From a virus: a stretch of DNA of 37,501 bases. Positions 24,262-32,048 of the stretch are shown in pieces. Location: IMG/VR virus record IMGVR_UViG_3300028558_000062, positions 1 through 37,501 of that record. The stretch is one strand, 5' to 3'. The translations under genes were made by a program, and so were the position numbers. The notes below the pieces were generated by a model. That model searched no databases. It had not been told where the DNA came from and worked only from the letters and a program-made list of their open reading frames with translations. Position 1 is the stretch's first letter. Every line of letters begins with the position of its first letter.

Positions 24262-24710
24262 CCCGGCGTTAGGCCGTTGTGCGTCTGAATGTAGGCGTAC
24301 ACCTCGTCTGCGAGTTCGACCGGCCCGTCTTCGATGAACGTGTCCACCGTAGCCGGCGTACCGTCGATGTCCAGGCCCTCAATCTTATCGATGTAGACCT
24401 TTAGGTACGCAGGCTTCAGGTATGCGTCATCGAGGCTCTCGAAGTCGATGCGGAATGCTGCCTGCTTACGGAGTTTCTCGAGCCGAACTTCGGCAGAGTC
24501 GCCTGCTTCGATGAGCTTTCCCTCATCATCCTTAACGTCTGCCTTGATGAAGCACTCGGACATCTGACGCGCGATGTCCTTCTGGCGTTCGCGGTACTCG
24601 GAGAGTTGGAGTTCCACCTGCGCGCGACGTTTCACACTGAATTTTCGGAGGGTGATTGAGACACCCTCCGCTATGGTCGAATGGAGAACAGATCGGGATT
24701 CGATGTTCAT
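24162..24710 (-). CDS. Tail assembly chaperone, G-like
   Basis: This is a 182-residue protein that follows the tail tube gene, the position of lambda G. I take ATG at 24710, four bases after the upstream stop; longer readings run into the tail tube gene. The protein is helical and charged (LRKFSVKRRAQVELQLSEYRERQKD, then VRLEKLRKQAAFRIDFESLDDAYLKPAYLKVY). Its last 33 residues are a Pro/Ala/Ser/Thr-rich tail overlapping the -1 frame. G-type chaperones coat the tape measure while the tube assembles. Identification rests on position, size, helical character and the frameshift layout, not on recognised sequence identity. Confidence 0.75.
   Translation of the reverse strand: MNIESRSVLHSTIAEGVSITLRKFSVKRRAQVELQLSEYRERQKDIARQMSECFIKADVKDDEGKLIEAGDSAEVRLEKLRKQAAFRIDFESLDDAYLKPAYLKVYIDKIEGLDIDGTPATVDTFIEDGPVELADEVYAYIQTHNGLTPGENSASGQPGTSAPPEANPTPSTTAIPAESPAA
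24256..24264 (-). promoter_or_regulatory. Candidate -1 ribosomal slippery run
   Basis: On the transcript the run is GGGGGAAAA, read CCG GGG GAA AAT in the G-like frame. Slippage by -1 gives GGG GGA AAA TTC and enters the open downstream frame. It resembles the lambda site (GGGAAAG) but with a different phase against the run, so P-site slippage on GGG is the simplest model. Confidence 0.5.
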
Positions 24711-24714
24711 AAGC

Positions 24715-25728
24715 CTACGTGCAGACGATTGTCGCCTCGTCCTTCGCCGTTCCGCTGCTTGCCGCCGCATGGCACTTGAGGCCGTAGTAACGGCGGGCCG
24801 CATCATACCGCAACTCGGGAGCGTCAAACAGGTTGTCGTTCATGTTGACGGTCCAAATGTTCCCGGCAGTCTTACCGAACGCGAAAGACTGATCGAACGT
24901 GGTATGCGCGATCATCTTTCCGATGAGGGTTGCGAGACCGGCCGCATCGTCTTCATACTGTGACCAGTTCGCGCTCACCGTCCGCATTCCATCCGCGGGA
25001 GCAAGCGGATAATCCGTGTCCCATCCATCCTTCGGGAGTTCGCGGGCTATGGCGATGTCGATACTGCCCGTGCGGATCGTAGTGTAAGCAACACCGTCGA
25101 GCGTGACCGTGCCCTTGTAGCCGCTCACCGCGCTACCCGCCGTGGTCTGGCTCGCGGGCTCAGACGGGAATGCGCTCAGCCCGCCCTTGCCGTCCGTGTC
25201 CGCGCCCGCGTAACCGTTCTTGGTGAGTACCGCTTTTCCCTCGCCGCTGAACGTGATCTGCGCGAAGTTTCCGCCGAACGAGATCGTCGCCTTCTGAACG
25301 ATGGCGCCGAAGATGCAGCGCTGCTCAACTCCGGCCGGCGGGCAGAAGTCCCAGATGGTCAACGAGGGGGAGGCATCCTCCAGGGCATAGGTCACCGAGG
25401 TACTCGATGCTACGGTCCCATCCTTGCCCATCAGAGCAGCAAGAAACACATCGATGTCGGGAGCCGTTCCTGCCGCTCCGCTGCCAGCCAGCGAACAGGT
25501 CATCGACCACGTAGCCGACTTGCGGCCAGCCGTGCCCTTCACCTGAGAGAGCGAGCCGGTCTTGTCGGGGCGCGCATTGATCGGCTGAGCCGAGTTCATG
25601 TCGAGTGAGATGAACTGAAATGCGTCGGTGGCCGCCACGGTCGCCACGTTACCCGTAGCGGGAATAACGCCCCAGGAAGATTCTTTCTGCACGTACCCGC
25701 GTTGATTGCGAGACGAACCGTATGCCAT
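24715..25728 (-). CDS. Major tail tube protein
   Basis: This is a 337-residue protein. It begins with the tail-tube style start SSRNQRGYVQKESSWGVIPA, followed by beta strands typical of tube proteins (ATWSMTCSLAGSG, ATISFGGNFAQITFSGEG, VTLDGVAYTTIRTGSIDIAI). The region NWSQYEDDAAGLATLIGKMI, then TTFDQSFAFGK, also fits, as does position before the chaperone and tape measure genes. A strong TAGGAG lies six bases before the ATG. No sheath gene precedes it, which supports a siphovirus. Confidence 0.85.
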   Translation of the reverse strand: MAYGSSRNQRGYVQKESSWGVIPATGNVATVAATDAFQFISLDMNSAQPINARPDKTGSLSQVKGTAGRKSATWSMTCSLAGSGAAGTAPDIDVFLAALMGKDGTVASSTSVTYALEDASPSLTIWDFCPPAGVEQRCIFGAIVQKATISFGGNFAQITFSGEGKAVLTKNGYAGADTDGKGGLSAFPSEPASQTTAGSAVSGYKGTVTLDGVAYTTIRTGSIDIAIARELPKDGWDTDYPLAPADGMRTVSANWSQYEDDAAGLATLIGKMIAHTTFDQSFAFGKTAGNIWTVNMNDNLFDAPELRYDAARRYYGLKCHAAASSGTAKDEATIVCT

Positions 25729-25737
25729 GTTTTTCTC

Positions 25738-26241
25738 CTAAACGTCTTTTTCAAAAACTAGAGTGAATTCCACCGACTGATAGAACGCGCCCTCGATCCA
25801 CAGAAGATCGGAGCGAGTCATGGACGAACCCTTCAGTAGCGTGATGGTTCCGAGGTCAGCATCGAAGATAGACGCGATTACCGCGGACTCGAAGGCGTCC
25901 GCAACCGTTTCGTTATCCGTTACGTCGGCGTCAGGAAAACGAAGCAATCCTCGCAGCGTGGCCTGAACTCTACCCGCCCATGTGCGCGACACCTGCTCGG
26001 AGTCATCACTACTACCGTCTACGCACAGCACGAGCGTCGGCCAGGACTCCGGAACTTCGAGTCGCACCATGTCTTCGAGTCCCAACTTCGACTCGAAGTA
26101 CGATTTCCCCGGCTCATCGAAGTTGATGCTGAACGGGTCGATGCCGAACTCCACACAGGCATCCGACGCCGCGGCATTGAATCCCGTCGCGAGTGCGGAC
26201 TTGACCGCCTGCCGTACTGCCCTGCTGATGAGGATTACCAT
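25738..26241 (-). CDS. Tail terminator / tail completion protein (probable)
   Basis: This is a 167-residue protein from ATG 26241, which overlaps the upstream TAA by one base. Longer readings run through antisense of the upstream genes. It starts with a helix (ISRAVRQAVKSALATGFNAA), then PESWPTLVLCVDGSSDDSEQ and a C-terminal beta stretch (SVEFTLVFEKDV). Position between the head-closure protein and the tube, and a size near gpU/HK97 gp10-type proteins, support a terminator role. The sequence itself is not diagnostic. Confidence 0.65.
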   Translation of the reverse strand: MVILISRAVRQAVKSALATGFNAAASDACVEFGIDPFSINFDEPGKSYFESKLGLEDMVRLEVPESWPTLVLCVDGSSDDSEQVSRTWAGRVQATLRGLLRFPDADVTDNETVADAFESAVIASIFDADLGTITLLKGSSMTRSDLLWIEGAFYQSVEFTLVFEKDV

Positions 26242-26549
26242 TAGCGCCGCTCGCGAAGTTCCATGCTGATCGATCCGTCGCTCGATTTGCGGAAACTGCG
26301 GATTCGGTATTCCACGTCGCGAACGGTCAACGTGGAAGCATCGCCGGGGTCTCCCGGAAGGTCTGCGTACATCGCTTCCGCGCGCGCCCAGATACCGGGA
26401 GCCTGCTGCTCGGCTTCGGGGGTCTCGTAGATGATCGCCATCAACGTCACCACATCCTCGTCCGGCCCAGGCCGATACGTCACGATCTCGCCGCGGAGGG
26501 AGAGCATGGCCGCACGGCCGGCGGATTGGGCGGAGGCGAAGGGGGTCAT
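26241..26549 (-). CDS. Head-tail joining / head-closure protein (gpFII-like)
   Basis: This is a 102-residue protein. LRGEIVTYRPGPDEDVVTLMAII, followed by a beta stretch and VRDVEYRIRSFRKSSDGSI, matches the short beta-barrel head-closure proteins of lambda FII type. It is followed by the terminator candidate through a TAATG junction. The start has no evident Shine-Dalgarno. It seals the DNA in the head and gives the tail its docking face. Confidence 0.7.
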   Translation of the reverse strand: MTPFASAQSAGRAAMLSLRGEIVTYRPGPDEDVVTLMAIIYETPEAEQQAPGIWARAEAMYADLPGDPGDASTLTVRDVEYRIRSFRKSSDGSISMELRERR

Positions 26550-26582
26550 GGGATTTGGTAACGCTGGCGCTGTTTACGGTTC

Positions 26583-28826
26583 CTACTTCGCGCCGATGTT
26601 GACGTTCGATGCCGGGGTGATTCCTGAGATCACGACGCCCGCGCCGATGGCCGGGGAGCCGGCCTGGAGGGTGAAATCGCCCGCTGCGGGATTGGTCAGG
26701 AGTGGATCGGTCGTGAGAGCGTTCGTTACACTCCCATAAGCCGTTGCCCAGGAAGTATACGTCGATTGAAATGCGCCGAGTCCCCACTCGATGAAGTTGG
26801 CCGCTTGTGGCCCAAAGGCGTTGTACGTGTAGACGTTTCCGGTTCCGTGCGTGGTATCGTTCTCGCAACCGAACTCGGTGAGTAGTTCTGGTCCAGCAAC
26901 CGCAGCCACGGAGATGTTGTCCTGCACTGTATTGTTAACGCATCCAGCAGCCATCAAAGGGTAATAGCCGGATAGTAACAGTTGTCCCCAAGCGTATACG
27001 AGAGCCGAATTGGTCACGTTACCCCAGAGGGTGTTAGAATAAATCTGCATGTTTCTGGTCGTTGTCCCATCAGTGTTATTCGATGTAGCTACACCGATTC
27101 CGGCTACATCGTTAGAGTATGCAACATTGTGGTGAACCAGGATCCCGCTGTCGTTCTCAATGTATATACCGTGCAATTTGTTCAGTCCACTGACGTTATA
27201 CGAAACAACTGCTCCGTTTGGATCGGCGGTATCAATCCAGATTCCAATTCCGTTCGCTAAAGTCTCATTTGATTGAGGCCATGTAACCGCAAGGCCGTTG
27301 TAATCAACTCCATTGGATAATGTTGTGTTTCGTGTGATTAGCAATCCGTTTGAGTGTGTGCTTCCAGGCGGGAAGTCAATTGTTCTGATCCCGCCGCTAA
27401 ACTGCAAATCGTTTACCGTCGTGCTCCACAATTGCCCGTTTCCGTTCGCCACGCTGTCAACGACGGTGGAGTTTTTGGTATACCCGGAAAAACAAATTCC
27501 GGTATTTCCATTATTCAGGGACGTCACGCCGCTGACCAAAAGATTATTGCGGTAAGTCGTTCCCGAAGTTCTCGACCGGATTCCCTGCCATACTGCGTCT
27601 CTTACGGTGAGATTGGATATGGTGACTCCGGTAGAGTCCTCCGCAACAACGATGTCGATATTTGCCGCCCGAACATCTATTCCTGTCACCGTAAGGTAGC
27701 TTTTCCCACTGATATTGACACCGAAGTTCCGCTGACTGGCAGTGAGCGTGTAACCTGTTGGCGCATTGTTGCCGCTCGTGCGGATATAGATGGATGATCC
27801 GCTCCACCAAGAATTTCCTACGTTAAGGTGCGCTTGATCTGCTACGGGCAAGTAACGCGTACCATTCTCGAACACTTGTCCTGGTGCCGTACCCATTGCC
27901 AGAGAGTAATCCGTGAATGTACCTCCGCTGGTATAGTTGCCAGCAGATGTGGACGCCTCCCACTGCGACCACGCCAAAGTGAGGGACTTACCCGTGCCGA
28001 CATAGTTGTAAATCCCGTCCCCGCTTTCCATGGAAATCCTGGTATTCACATAAGTACTACCGGATGGATCAACAGTCGTCACGCTAATCCGATAAAACCC
28101 ATTCCCGGCCAACAGGCTGGATGCTGTACACCCATCTGTCTTGTAATTGGACCCTATCTGCCCGGTTCCAACATTAAACCAATAGTTACATTGAGTTCCA
28201 CCGCTCCACGAAGTATGCAACCTGACCCAACTCAATGTCCCGGCTTTGGCAAACACGGAAAAGGTATACGTGGTGCCTGGAGTCTGCGCCGGATATGTCT
28301 CGGCAAGATGCTCTGCATTTGTTCCGTCGTCTGTTATGACTGACCCCGACGTTCCCCCCTTGGGGTCGGAGCCGGACGCGACTGTCGAAGCACTAAGAGA
28401 GAAAGTGGCTGAGTTAATGTCGCCCGCAAAAAGGTTTGCAGATGCAACGCTGGTATGCGTCGTGAAGCCGCTAATGACATCTGTGCCGTCGATGACTGGG
28501 TTAGCCCCCGCCCCGTACGCCCCAAACGTAATCGGACTCCCCGCGCTTCCGCTCTGCCCCGGTGTCAACGTCTCGCGCCACAGCCCGCCTCGCTTGAAAC
28601 CGACAGACTGACCCGGCGTGAGGGTGGTCCCGTTCACCTTGGCAATCGTCTGCCACGGCAGCGCCAGCGTACCGGCGTTGGAGTCAGAGCCGGCGGAGGA
28701 ATCGACGTAGTAGGTATAGGACTCGCCGTTGCCACCCCCCATTGTAATTCCGGCCATGGTGCCGACGACCTGGGCCATCAGGGGCACAGCTATAACCCCT
28801 ACCATAAGGATTTTGTACGGAGTCAT
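26583..28826 (-). CDS. Secreted right-handed beta-helix protein with lectin-like insert
   Basis: This is a 747-residue protein. I take ATG 28826, overlapping the upstream TGA (ATGA), because it gives a signal peptide (MTPYKILMVGVIAVPLMA, then Q). Next is VVGTMAGITMGGGNG, shared with the 7470-8468 protein. A beta-helix start of DUF1565 type follows (YTYYVDSSAGSDSNAGTLAL), then an insert at about residues 130-280 with the phage jelly-roll/CBM pattern (YTFSVFAKAG, YWFNVGTGQIG, GFYRISVTT, GKSLTLAWSQWEAS). The rest is a long N-rich helix (VTISNLTVRD, NGIGIWIDTAD, HHNVAYSNDVAGIGV), closing TDPLLTNPAAGDF and SPAIGAG. It is visibly AT-richer than its neighbours. Likely it binds or degrades surface polysaccharide; no catalytic residues are assignable. 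Confidence 0.85.
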   Translation of the reverse strand: MTPYKILMVGVIAVPLMAQVVGTMAGITMGGGNGESYTYYVDSSAGSDSNAGTLALPWQTIAKVNGTTLTPGQSVGFKRGGLWRETLTPGQSGSAGSPITFGAYGAGANPVIDGTDVISGFTTHTSVASANLFAGDINSATFSLSASTVASGSDPKGGTSGSVITDDGTNAEHLAETYPAQTPGTTYTFSVFAKAGTLSWVRLHTSWSGGTQCNYWFNVGTGQIGSNYKTDGCTASSLLAGNGFYRISVTTVDPSGSTYVNTRISMESGDGIYNYVGTGKSLTLAWSQWEASTSAGNYTSGGTFTDYSLAMGTAPGQVFENGTRYLPVADQAHLNVGNSWWSGSSIYIRTSGNNAPTGYTLTASQRNFGVNISGKSYLTVTGIDVRAANIDIVVAEDSTGVTISNLTVRDAVWQGIRSRTSGTTYRNNLLVSGVTSLNNGNTGICFSGYTKNSTVVDSVANGNGQLWSTTVNDLQFSGGIRTIDFPPGSTHSNGLLITRNTTLSNGVDYNGLAVTWPQSNETLANGIGIWIDTADPNGAVVSYNVSGLNKLHGIYIENDSGILVHHNVAYSNDVAGIGVATSNNTDGTTTRNMQIYSNTLWGNVTNSALVYAWGQLLLSGYYPLMAAGCVNNTVQDNISVAAVAGPELLTEFGCENDTTHGTGNVYTYNAFGPQAANFIEWGLGAFQSTYTSWATAYGSVTNALTTDPLLTNPAAGDFTLQAGSPAIGAGVVISGITPASNVNIGAK

Positions 28827-29308
28827 TGATTCGTCCATGTTCCGCCGCCAGTGAATGCCATGTACTGCGTAGTCGAAACAGCTACCACGCAAGCCGAATC
28901 GCCCAATGCTCCCCCACTCACGAGCGTTCCCGCTGCACTTCCGTTCGCCCCTTTCACGTCGATGTAGGTCGAAGCCGGAGCGGTGAGCGTAATAGCCCCG
29001 GTCCGGGTAACCGCGTTACGGAAGCACATCTGAAGCCCCACTGTGGCCGTGATGATGGCTGGTAGGTTGTAGGTGACCGCTCCGGAGCCGTTGTTGAGGT
29101 AGAAACCTGTCGCAGCTGGGCTGATCGGGCTTGTGGTCGTAATCGCCAACGGAACGATGACGCCGGATGTGACGTTAAGCACCGTAGCGCCGATCGCTAC
29201 GCTACTGCCCGCCTTGCGAGGAGAGATGGTCGTTCCGTTCTGCTTCCAGGGATTCGTCTGCCCGCACAGGAGCGCGGCGGCAAAGAGAGTTAGGATTGCG
29301 GTCTTCAT
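28823..29308 (-). CDS. Small secreted fibre-tip-like protein
   Basis: This is a 161-residue protein. Signal peptide MKTAILTLFAAALLCG, then QTNPWKQNG. The mature part is beta-rich (NGSGAVTYNLPAIITATVGLQMC). From about residue 92 its C-terminus matches the end of the large fibre at 8478-11855: C-F/I-x-N, AITL, Y, AAGT, C-V/L-V, Y, G-x-W-T at the end. The ATG overlaps the upstream TGA, and its own TGA overlaps the next ATG, so it is fully embedded in the operon. Perhaps a small attachment or chaperone-like domain for fibres; function unknown. Confidence 0.8.
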   Translation of the reverse strand: MKTAILTLFAAALLCGQTNPWKQNGTTISPRKAGSSVAIGATVLNVTSGVIVPLAITTTSPISPAATGFYLNNGSGAVTYNLPAIITATVGLQMCFRNAVTRTGAITLTAPASTYIDVKGANGSAAGTLVSGGALGDSACVVAVSTTQYMAFTGGGTWTNQ

Positions 29309-29649
29309 CGCGACTCCAGAATCAGGGTGAGAATGTCACCAGCCGCTTGTGCCACAGCCGCATCCTTAAGCCCGCTGCGGACCTTGAGATACTGCCACGG
29401 ACGGAATACTTCCCTGTTTAGCGAGCAGCCCTCACCGTTCGCCAGTGCGCCGGTCGTGTATTCGCCCGAGTCGTCATAGATGTTGACCCACGCCTGGCCG
29501 TCGAATGAACCCTGGAAACTGAGTGCGGCGGTGGCCCAGTTGGCCGCAGGCGCCAGAATGCCCACCGGCAATTTCCCACCGAGTGACGCAGAGCCGGACA
29601 AACTCTGTCCGTCCGCGATTGTGGCCGTAACGATTGCGAGTCTGCTCAT
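29305..29649 (-). CDS. Small virion structural protein
   Basis: This is a 114-residue protein with no signal peptide. The pattern NWATAALSFQGSFDGQAWVNIYDDSG and WQYLKVRSGL is seen in small beta-sandwich structural proteins of tailed phages. A strong AAGGAG lies six bases before the ATG. It sits between two fibre-like genes and is translationally coupled to the following secreted gene. Exact role unknown; capsid or fibre association is plausible. Confidence 0.7.
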   Translation of the reverse strand: MSRLAIVTATIADGQSLSGSASLGGKLPVGILAPAANWATAALSFQGSFDGQAWVNIYDDSGEYTTGALANGEGCSLNREVFRPWQYLKVRSGLKDAAVAQAAGDILTLILESR

Positions 29650-29670
29650 GGTGTTCTCCTTGGGGTGGGC

Positions 29671-29692
29671 GGGGCGAGCCGAAGCCCGCCCC
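29671..29692 (-). terminator. Strong UUCG-tetraloop hairpin
   Basis: On the transcript, GGGGCGGGC and GCUCGCCCC pair (nine pairs, one G-U) around a UUCG loop closed by C-G, an exceptionally stable type. It lies ten bases past the stop of the 29702-30535 gene and 22 before the next start. No U-tract follows, so it could be a partial terminator or a 3' end stabiliser. The rest of 29650-29701 contains only the ribosome site. Confidence 0.55.
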
Positions 29693-29701
29693 TTGGGTGG
29701 C

Positions 29702-30535
29702 CTAGAATACCGACGTGCCTTCCGAGTAGACCGTGACGGCTTCGGTGCCAGAGCTGACGTTGGTGAGCAACACGAGGAATCGCTTCGAGTTGTTCTGCGC
29801 GATGGTCATGGTCCCGGAGAGCGTTACCGGGGCGCCCGGCGTTGCTACCGTGATCGTTTCGGAAGCGTCGGCCGTGTTTCGGATCGTGAACTCGAAGCCG
29901 GTACCGACGACTGCCCCGGGGATGGCCGCAACGATGTTTGCCGCGGTGGGAAGCGTGTCCGATCGCGCGCCGCCATTTGGATCTCGCAGGATCATGCCCG
30001 CGATGATCTGAGCTGCCGTGTATGTCTGGTCCGAGGCGGTATTGTTGGTCGTCACCGAGAAGAACCGCGTGAGTGCGACTGTCGCCACGATCTTTCCGAC
30101 TCCCTGCGCTCCGAGCTTCAGGGACACGTCGGTATCGTCGCCGCTGCCCGACAAACTCGGGGAGTTTCCGATCGCGGCGTTGCGGACGGTCACCTGGTTG
30201 ATCGCGCTCGCCGTCGCCGGAGTGTTGATCAGTTCGTTTCCGCCCGTGTCGCAGATTGCCAGGCCGACATTCGGGGAGGTAAGGGTCTTTCCGGTGAGGG
30301 TCTCGGTCCCGGCGATGGTGGCAAGCGTGGCGCTGTAGTCGGGAACCGTGAACACGCGGTTCTGGCCGGCCGTCACTCCGGAGACCTGAAACGACATTTT
30401 CTTCGTGGGCGCTACATTGTCTTTGATGGCGAAAACGTTGTCAACAAACTCGTTTCCGGCAGTGGGGGTAAGCGTCCCATCCACTGTTAGATCGCCGGTG
30501 ATGTGCAGATTTCCGCGCATGATTTTACGAGGCAT
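29702..30535 (-). CDS. Head/tail fibre-like structural protein
   Basis: This is a 277-residue protein. It begins MPRKIMRGNLHITGDLTVDG, and a typical phage fibre layout follows: GNEFVDNVFAIKDN, PTKKMSFQVSGVTAGQNRVF, SATLATIAGTETLTGKTLTSP. The C-terminal half is beta-rich with FEFTIRNTADASETITVATPG, SGTMTIAQNNSKRF and TEAVTVYSEGTS. These are features of capsid-attached or tail fibres. There is no signal peptide. AGGAG lies about ten bases before the ATG. It sits alone between two strong hairpins right after the capsid gene, suggesting high expression. I infer a head fibre. Confidence 0.75.
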   Translation of the reverse strand: MPRKIMRGNLHITGDLTVDGTLTPTAGNEFVDNVFAIKDNVAPTKKMSFQVSGVTAGQNRVFTVPDYSATLATIAGTETLTGKTLTSPNVGLAICDTGGNELINTPATASAINQVTVRNAAIGNSPSLSGSGDDTDVSLKLGAQGVGKIVATVALTRFFSVTTNNTASDQTYTAAQIIAGMILRDPNGGARSDTLPTAANIVAAIPGAVVGTGFEFTIRNTADASETITVATPGAPVTLSGTMTIAQNNSKRFLVLLTNVSSGTEAVTVYSEGTSVF

Positions 30536-30568
30536 GGTCTTTGTTCTCCTGTTCTGGGTATTGGTTTA

Positions 30569-30597
30569 GCGGGGCCGGGATCGTTGCCCAGCCCCGC
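30569..30597 (-). terminator. Stable hairpin downstream of the capsid gene
   Basis: On the transcript GCGGGGCUGGG and CCCGGCCCCGC form an 11-pair stem with one U-G pair around a seven-base loop. It starts 13 bases past the capsid stop. The wobble pair would be a C-A mismatch on the other strand, so the hairpin is suited to the minus-strand mRNA. No U-tract follows. The remaining bases of 30536-30609 hold the next ribosome site only. Confidence 0.5.
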
Positions 30598-30609
30598 ATT
30601 GCGAGGATG

Positions 30610-31641
30610 TTAGATGGTGATGTCCACCAGGACTTCCGGCCGCTTGCAGATCGGCAGGACGTTCGACTCGGCCCAGATGTCCAGACCGGCGTTGAATTTC
30701 TTGGGCTCCTGCCGAGCGTAATACGGCAGGCCCACAGTGTTGGCGGTCTCCAGGAAGTTACCCGGAGCCGCAACCTGCTCGAAGGTATTGCCGGTGCCCT
30801 CGGGGAACACGATGGCGTGATCTGCGGTGATGGCGACACGGGCGTTGCCGTCCTTGTCGGTCCAGGAGGCGTTGTACTCCTCGAAGGTGATCCCCGCGAA
30901 CTGGAATCCGCTACGGTAGTCGCCAGCGAGGTTCTGGCCGTTCAGCATGTAGAACTGATACGCCTTCTCCACCTCGGGGTGATGCGTCAGCGCATCGTAG
31001 AACGTCGAAGAGCAGAGAGCGCGCAGACCGCTCATGCTTTCACCGCGGAGATTCTTCTCGATGTGACGCTTCACGTTCAAGCACTTGTCGCGGACGATGG
31101 TGCCGTCGTTGTCGAGCACGAAATCGAGCACCATGTAGGAACCGACCGTGGGAACGACCACGGGGCCAGCGATGGCGAATTCCGTCCGCAGGTTGTACAG
31201 CGTGGAGCCATCCGCGTCAAGGATGATGCTCTTGAGCGCGCCGGCGCGGAGGAATTCGAGGGACTGGTCCAGGGAGTTCTTCATCTTCTGGACCTTGCGG
31301 GCCAGAATCGAAGACTGGGTTTCCATCGCGCTCTCGGAGCCGAACGCCCGGACGTTCTGGTAGTCCTCGGGCAGCAGGACATCTTCGAGCGGGATATGCG
31401 GAATGGCGAAGATCCGCAGGGCGCGTTTGTCCATCGTCGGCTTATCGGCCGCGGCGCCACGCGGGCGGGAGCGCACGATGTTCAGCGTCCCGTTCAACTG
31501 CTCAACCTGCACGCTCGTGGTGGTGATGCCGTTCGGCGCACCGAAGACGGATTCCAGCCGGTTGTACAGATTCGGCAGTTTGTTGATTGCGGCGGTCATC
31601 GCCGCCATGTCGAAGCCGGTCCCAGTGAATGGATTCAGCAT
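30610..31641 (-). CDS. Major capsid protein (phage capsid E family)
   Basis: This is a 343-residue protein of the lambda gpE family (HK97 fold). Visible signatures: IPHIPLEDVLLPEDYQNVRAFG near residues 78-100, a helical spine (LARKVQKMKNSLDQSLEF), ADGSTLYN, then LCSSTFYDALTHHPEVEKAY, GFQFAGITFEEY and ADHAIVFPEGTG near residue 270. The length is close to lambda gpE. One base separates it from the decoration gene, and a GGAGG-type ribosome site precedes the ATG. Confidence 0.95.
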   Translation of the reverse strand: MLNPFTGTGFDMAAMTAAINKLPNLYNRLESVFGAPNGITTTSVQVEQLNGTLNIVRSRPRGAAADKPTMDKRALRIFAIPHIPLEDVLLPEDYQNVRAFGSESAMETQSSILARKVQKMKNSLDQSLEFLRAGALKSIILDADGSTLYNLRTEFAIAGPVVVPTVGSYMVLDFVLDNDGTIVRDKCLNVKRHIEKNLRGESMSGLRALCSSTFYDALTHHPEVEKAYQFYMLNGQNLAGDYRSGFQFAGITFEEYNASWTDKDGNARVAITADHAIVFPEGTGNTFEQVAAPGNFLETANTVGLPYYARQEPKKFNAGLDIWAESNVLPICKRPEVLVDITI

Positions 31642-31642
31642 G

Positions 31643-32047
31643 TTACACCCCCTCCACGAAATGAATCCCGAGCGCCTTCAGGTCAACATACGCCTCAGGG
31701 ATGTCGTCGGTCGTTGATTCGCCGGTCTTCCAAGTGAGACCCGCCTTGCTGACGACCGCGGGACCGCACGACAGCATCACTCCCGGAGTGTCGGCATTCG
31801 CGCCAGTAGCGGAAGCGTCAACCGCATGGATCAGGATACCCACTGCGGTAGCGGTAGCATTGCTACCGTCGCCCTCGTACTCAACAACCTTTCCGGCGTT
31901 CGCACCGTCGTCACGTTTCGCGACAACGGCGCCGGAAGCGAGTTTCTGCCCCGACAGGACAGTCACCTCTTCGCGGCAATAGTTGGGGGCGAATAACTCG
32001 TCAATGAGCCAGTCGCCCGGATAGTTGCCTTCGGTTTTGGCAGCCAT
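31643..32047 (-). CDS. Head decoration protein (gpD-like)
   Basis: This is a 134-residue protein of the lambda head decoration family. Signatures are a short N-terminal arm, REEVTVLSGQKLASGAVVAKR, AVGILIHAVDAS and CGPAVVSKAGLTW. It would trimerise on the expanded capsid and stabilise it against internal DNA pressure. It sits just before the capsid gene, as in lambda. The gap to the protease gene is one base. Confidence 0.92.
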   Translation of the reverse strand: MAAKTEGNYPGDWLIDELFAPNYCREEVTVLSGQKLASGAVVAKRDDGANAGKVVEYEGDGSNATATAVGILIHAVDASATGANADTPGVMLSCGPAVVSKAGLTWKTGESTTDDIPEAYVDLKALGIHFVEGV

Positions 32048-32048
32048 G

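Noticed and set aside
26242-26868. Upstream extension of the tail terminator gene to 26868
   Set aside because: It would run through the whole head-closure gene and into the beta-helix gene in a different frame, with Arg/His-rich content. ATG 26241 with TAATG coupling is preferred.
29480-30490. Plus-strand open frame of 336 codons
   Set aside because: Antisense to the fibre-like and small structural genes; the product is very Arg/Gly-rich and spans two real genes and their hairpin.
30541-31737. Long plus-strand open frame (398 codons) opposite the capsid gene
   Set aside because: It is a shadow of the high G+C capsid and decoration genes. It has no ribosome site, its product is Arg/His/Gly-rich without recognisable domains, and the opposite frame is a clear capsid protein.
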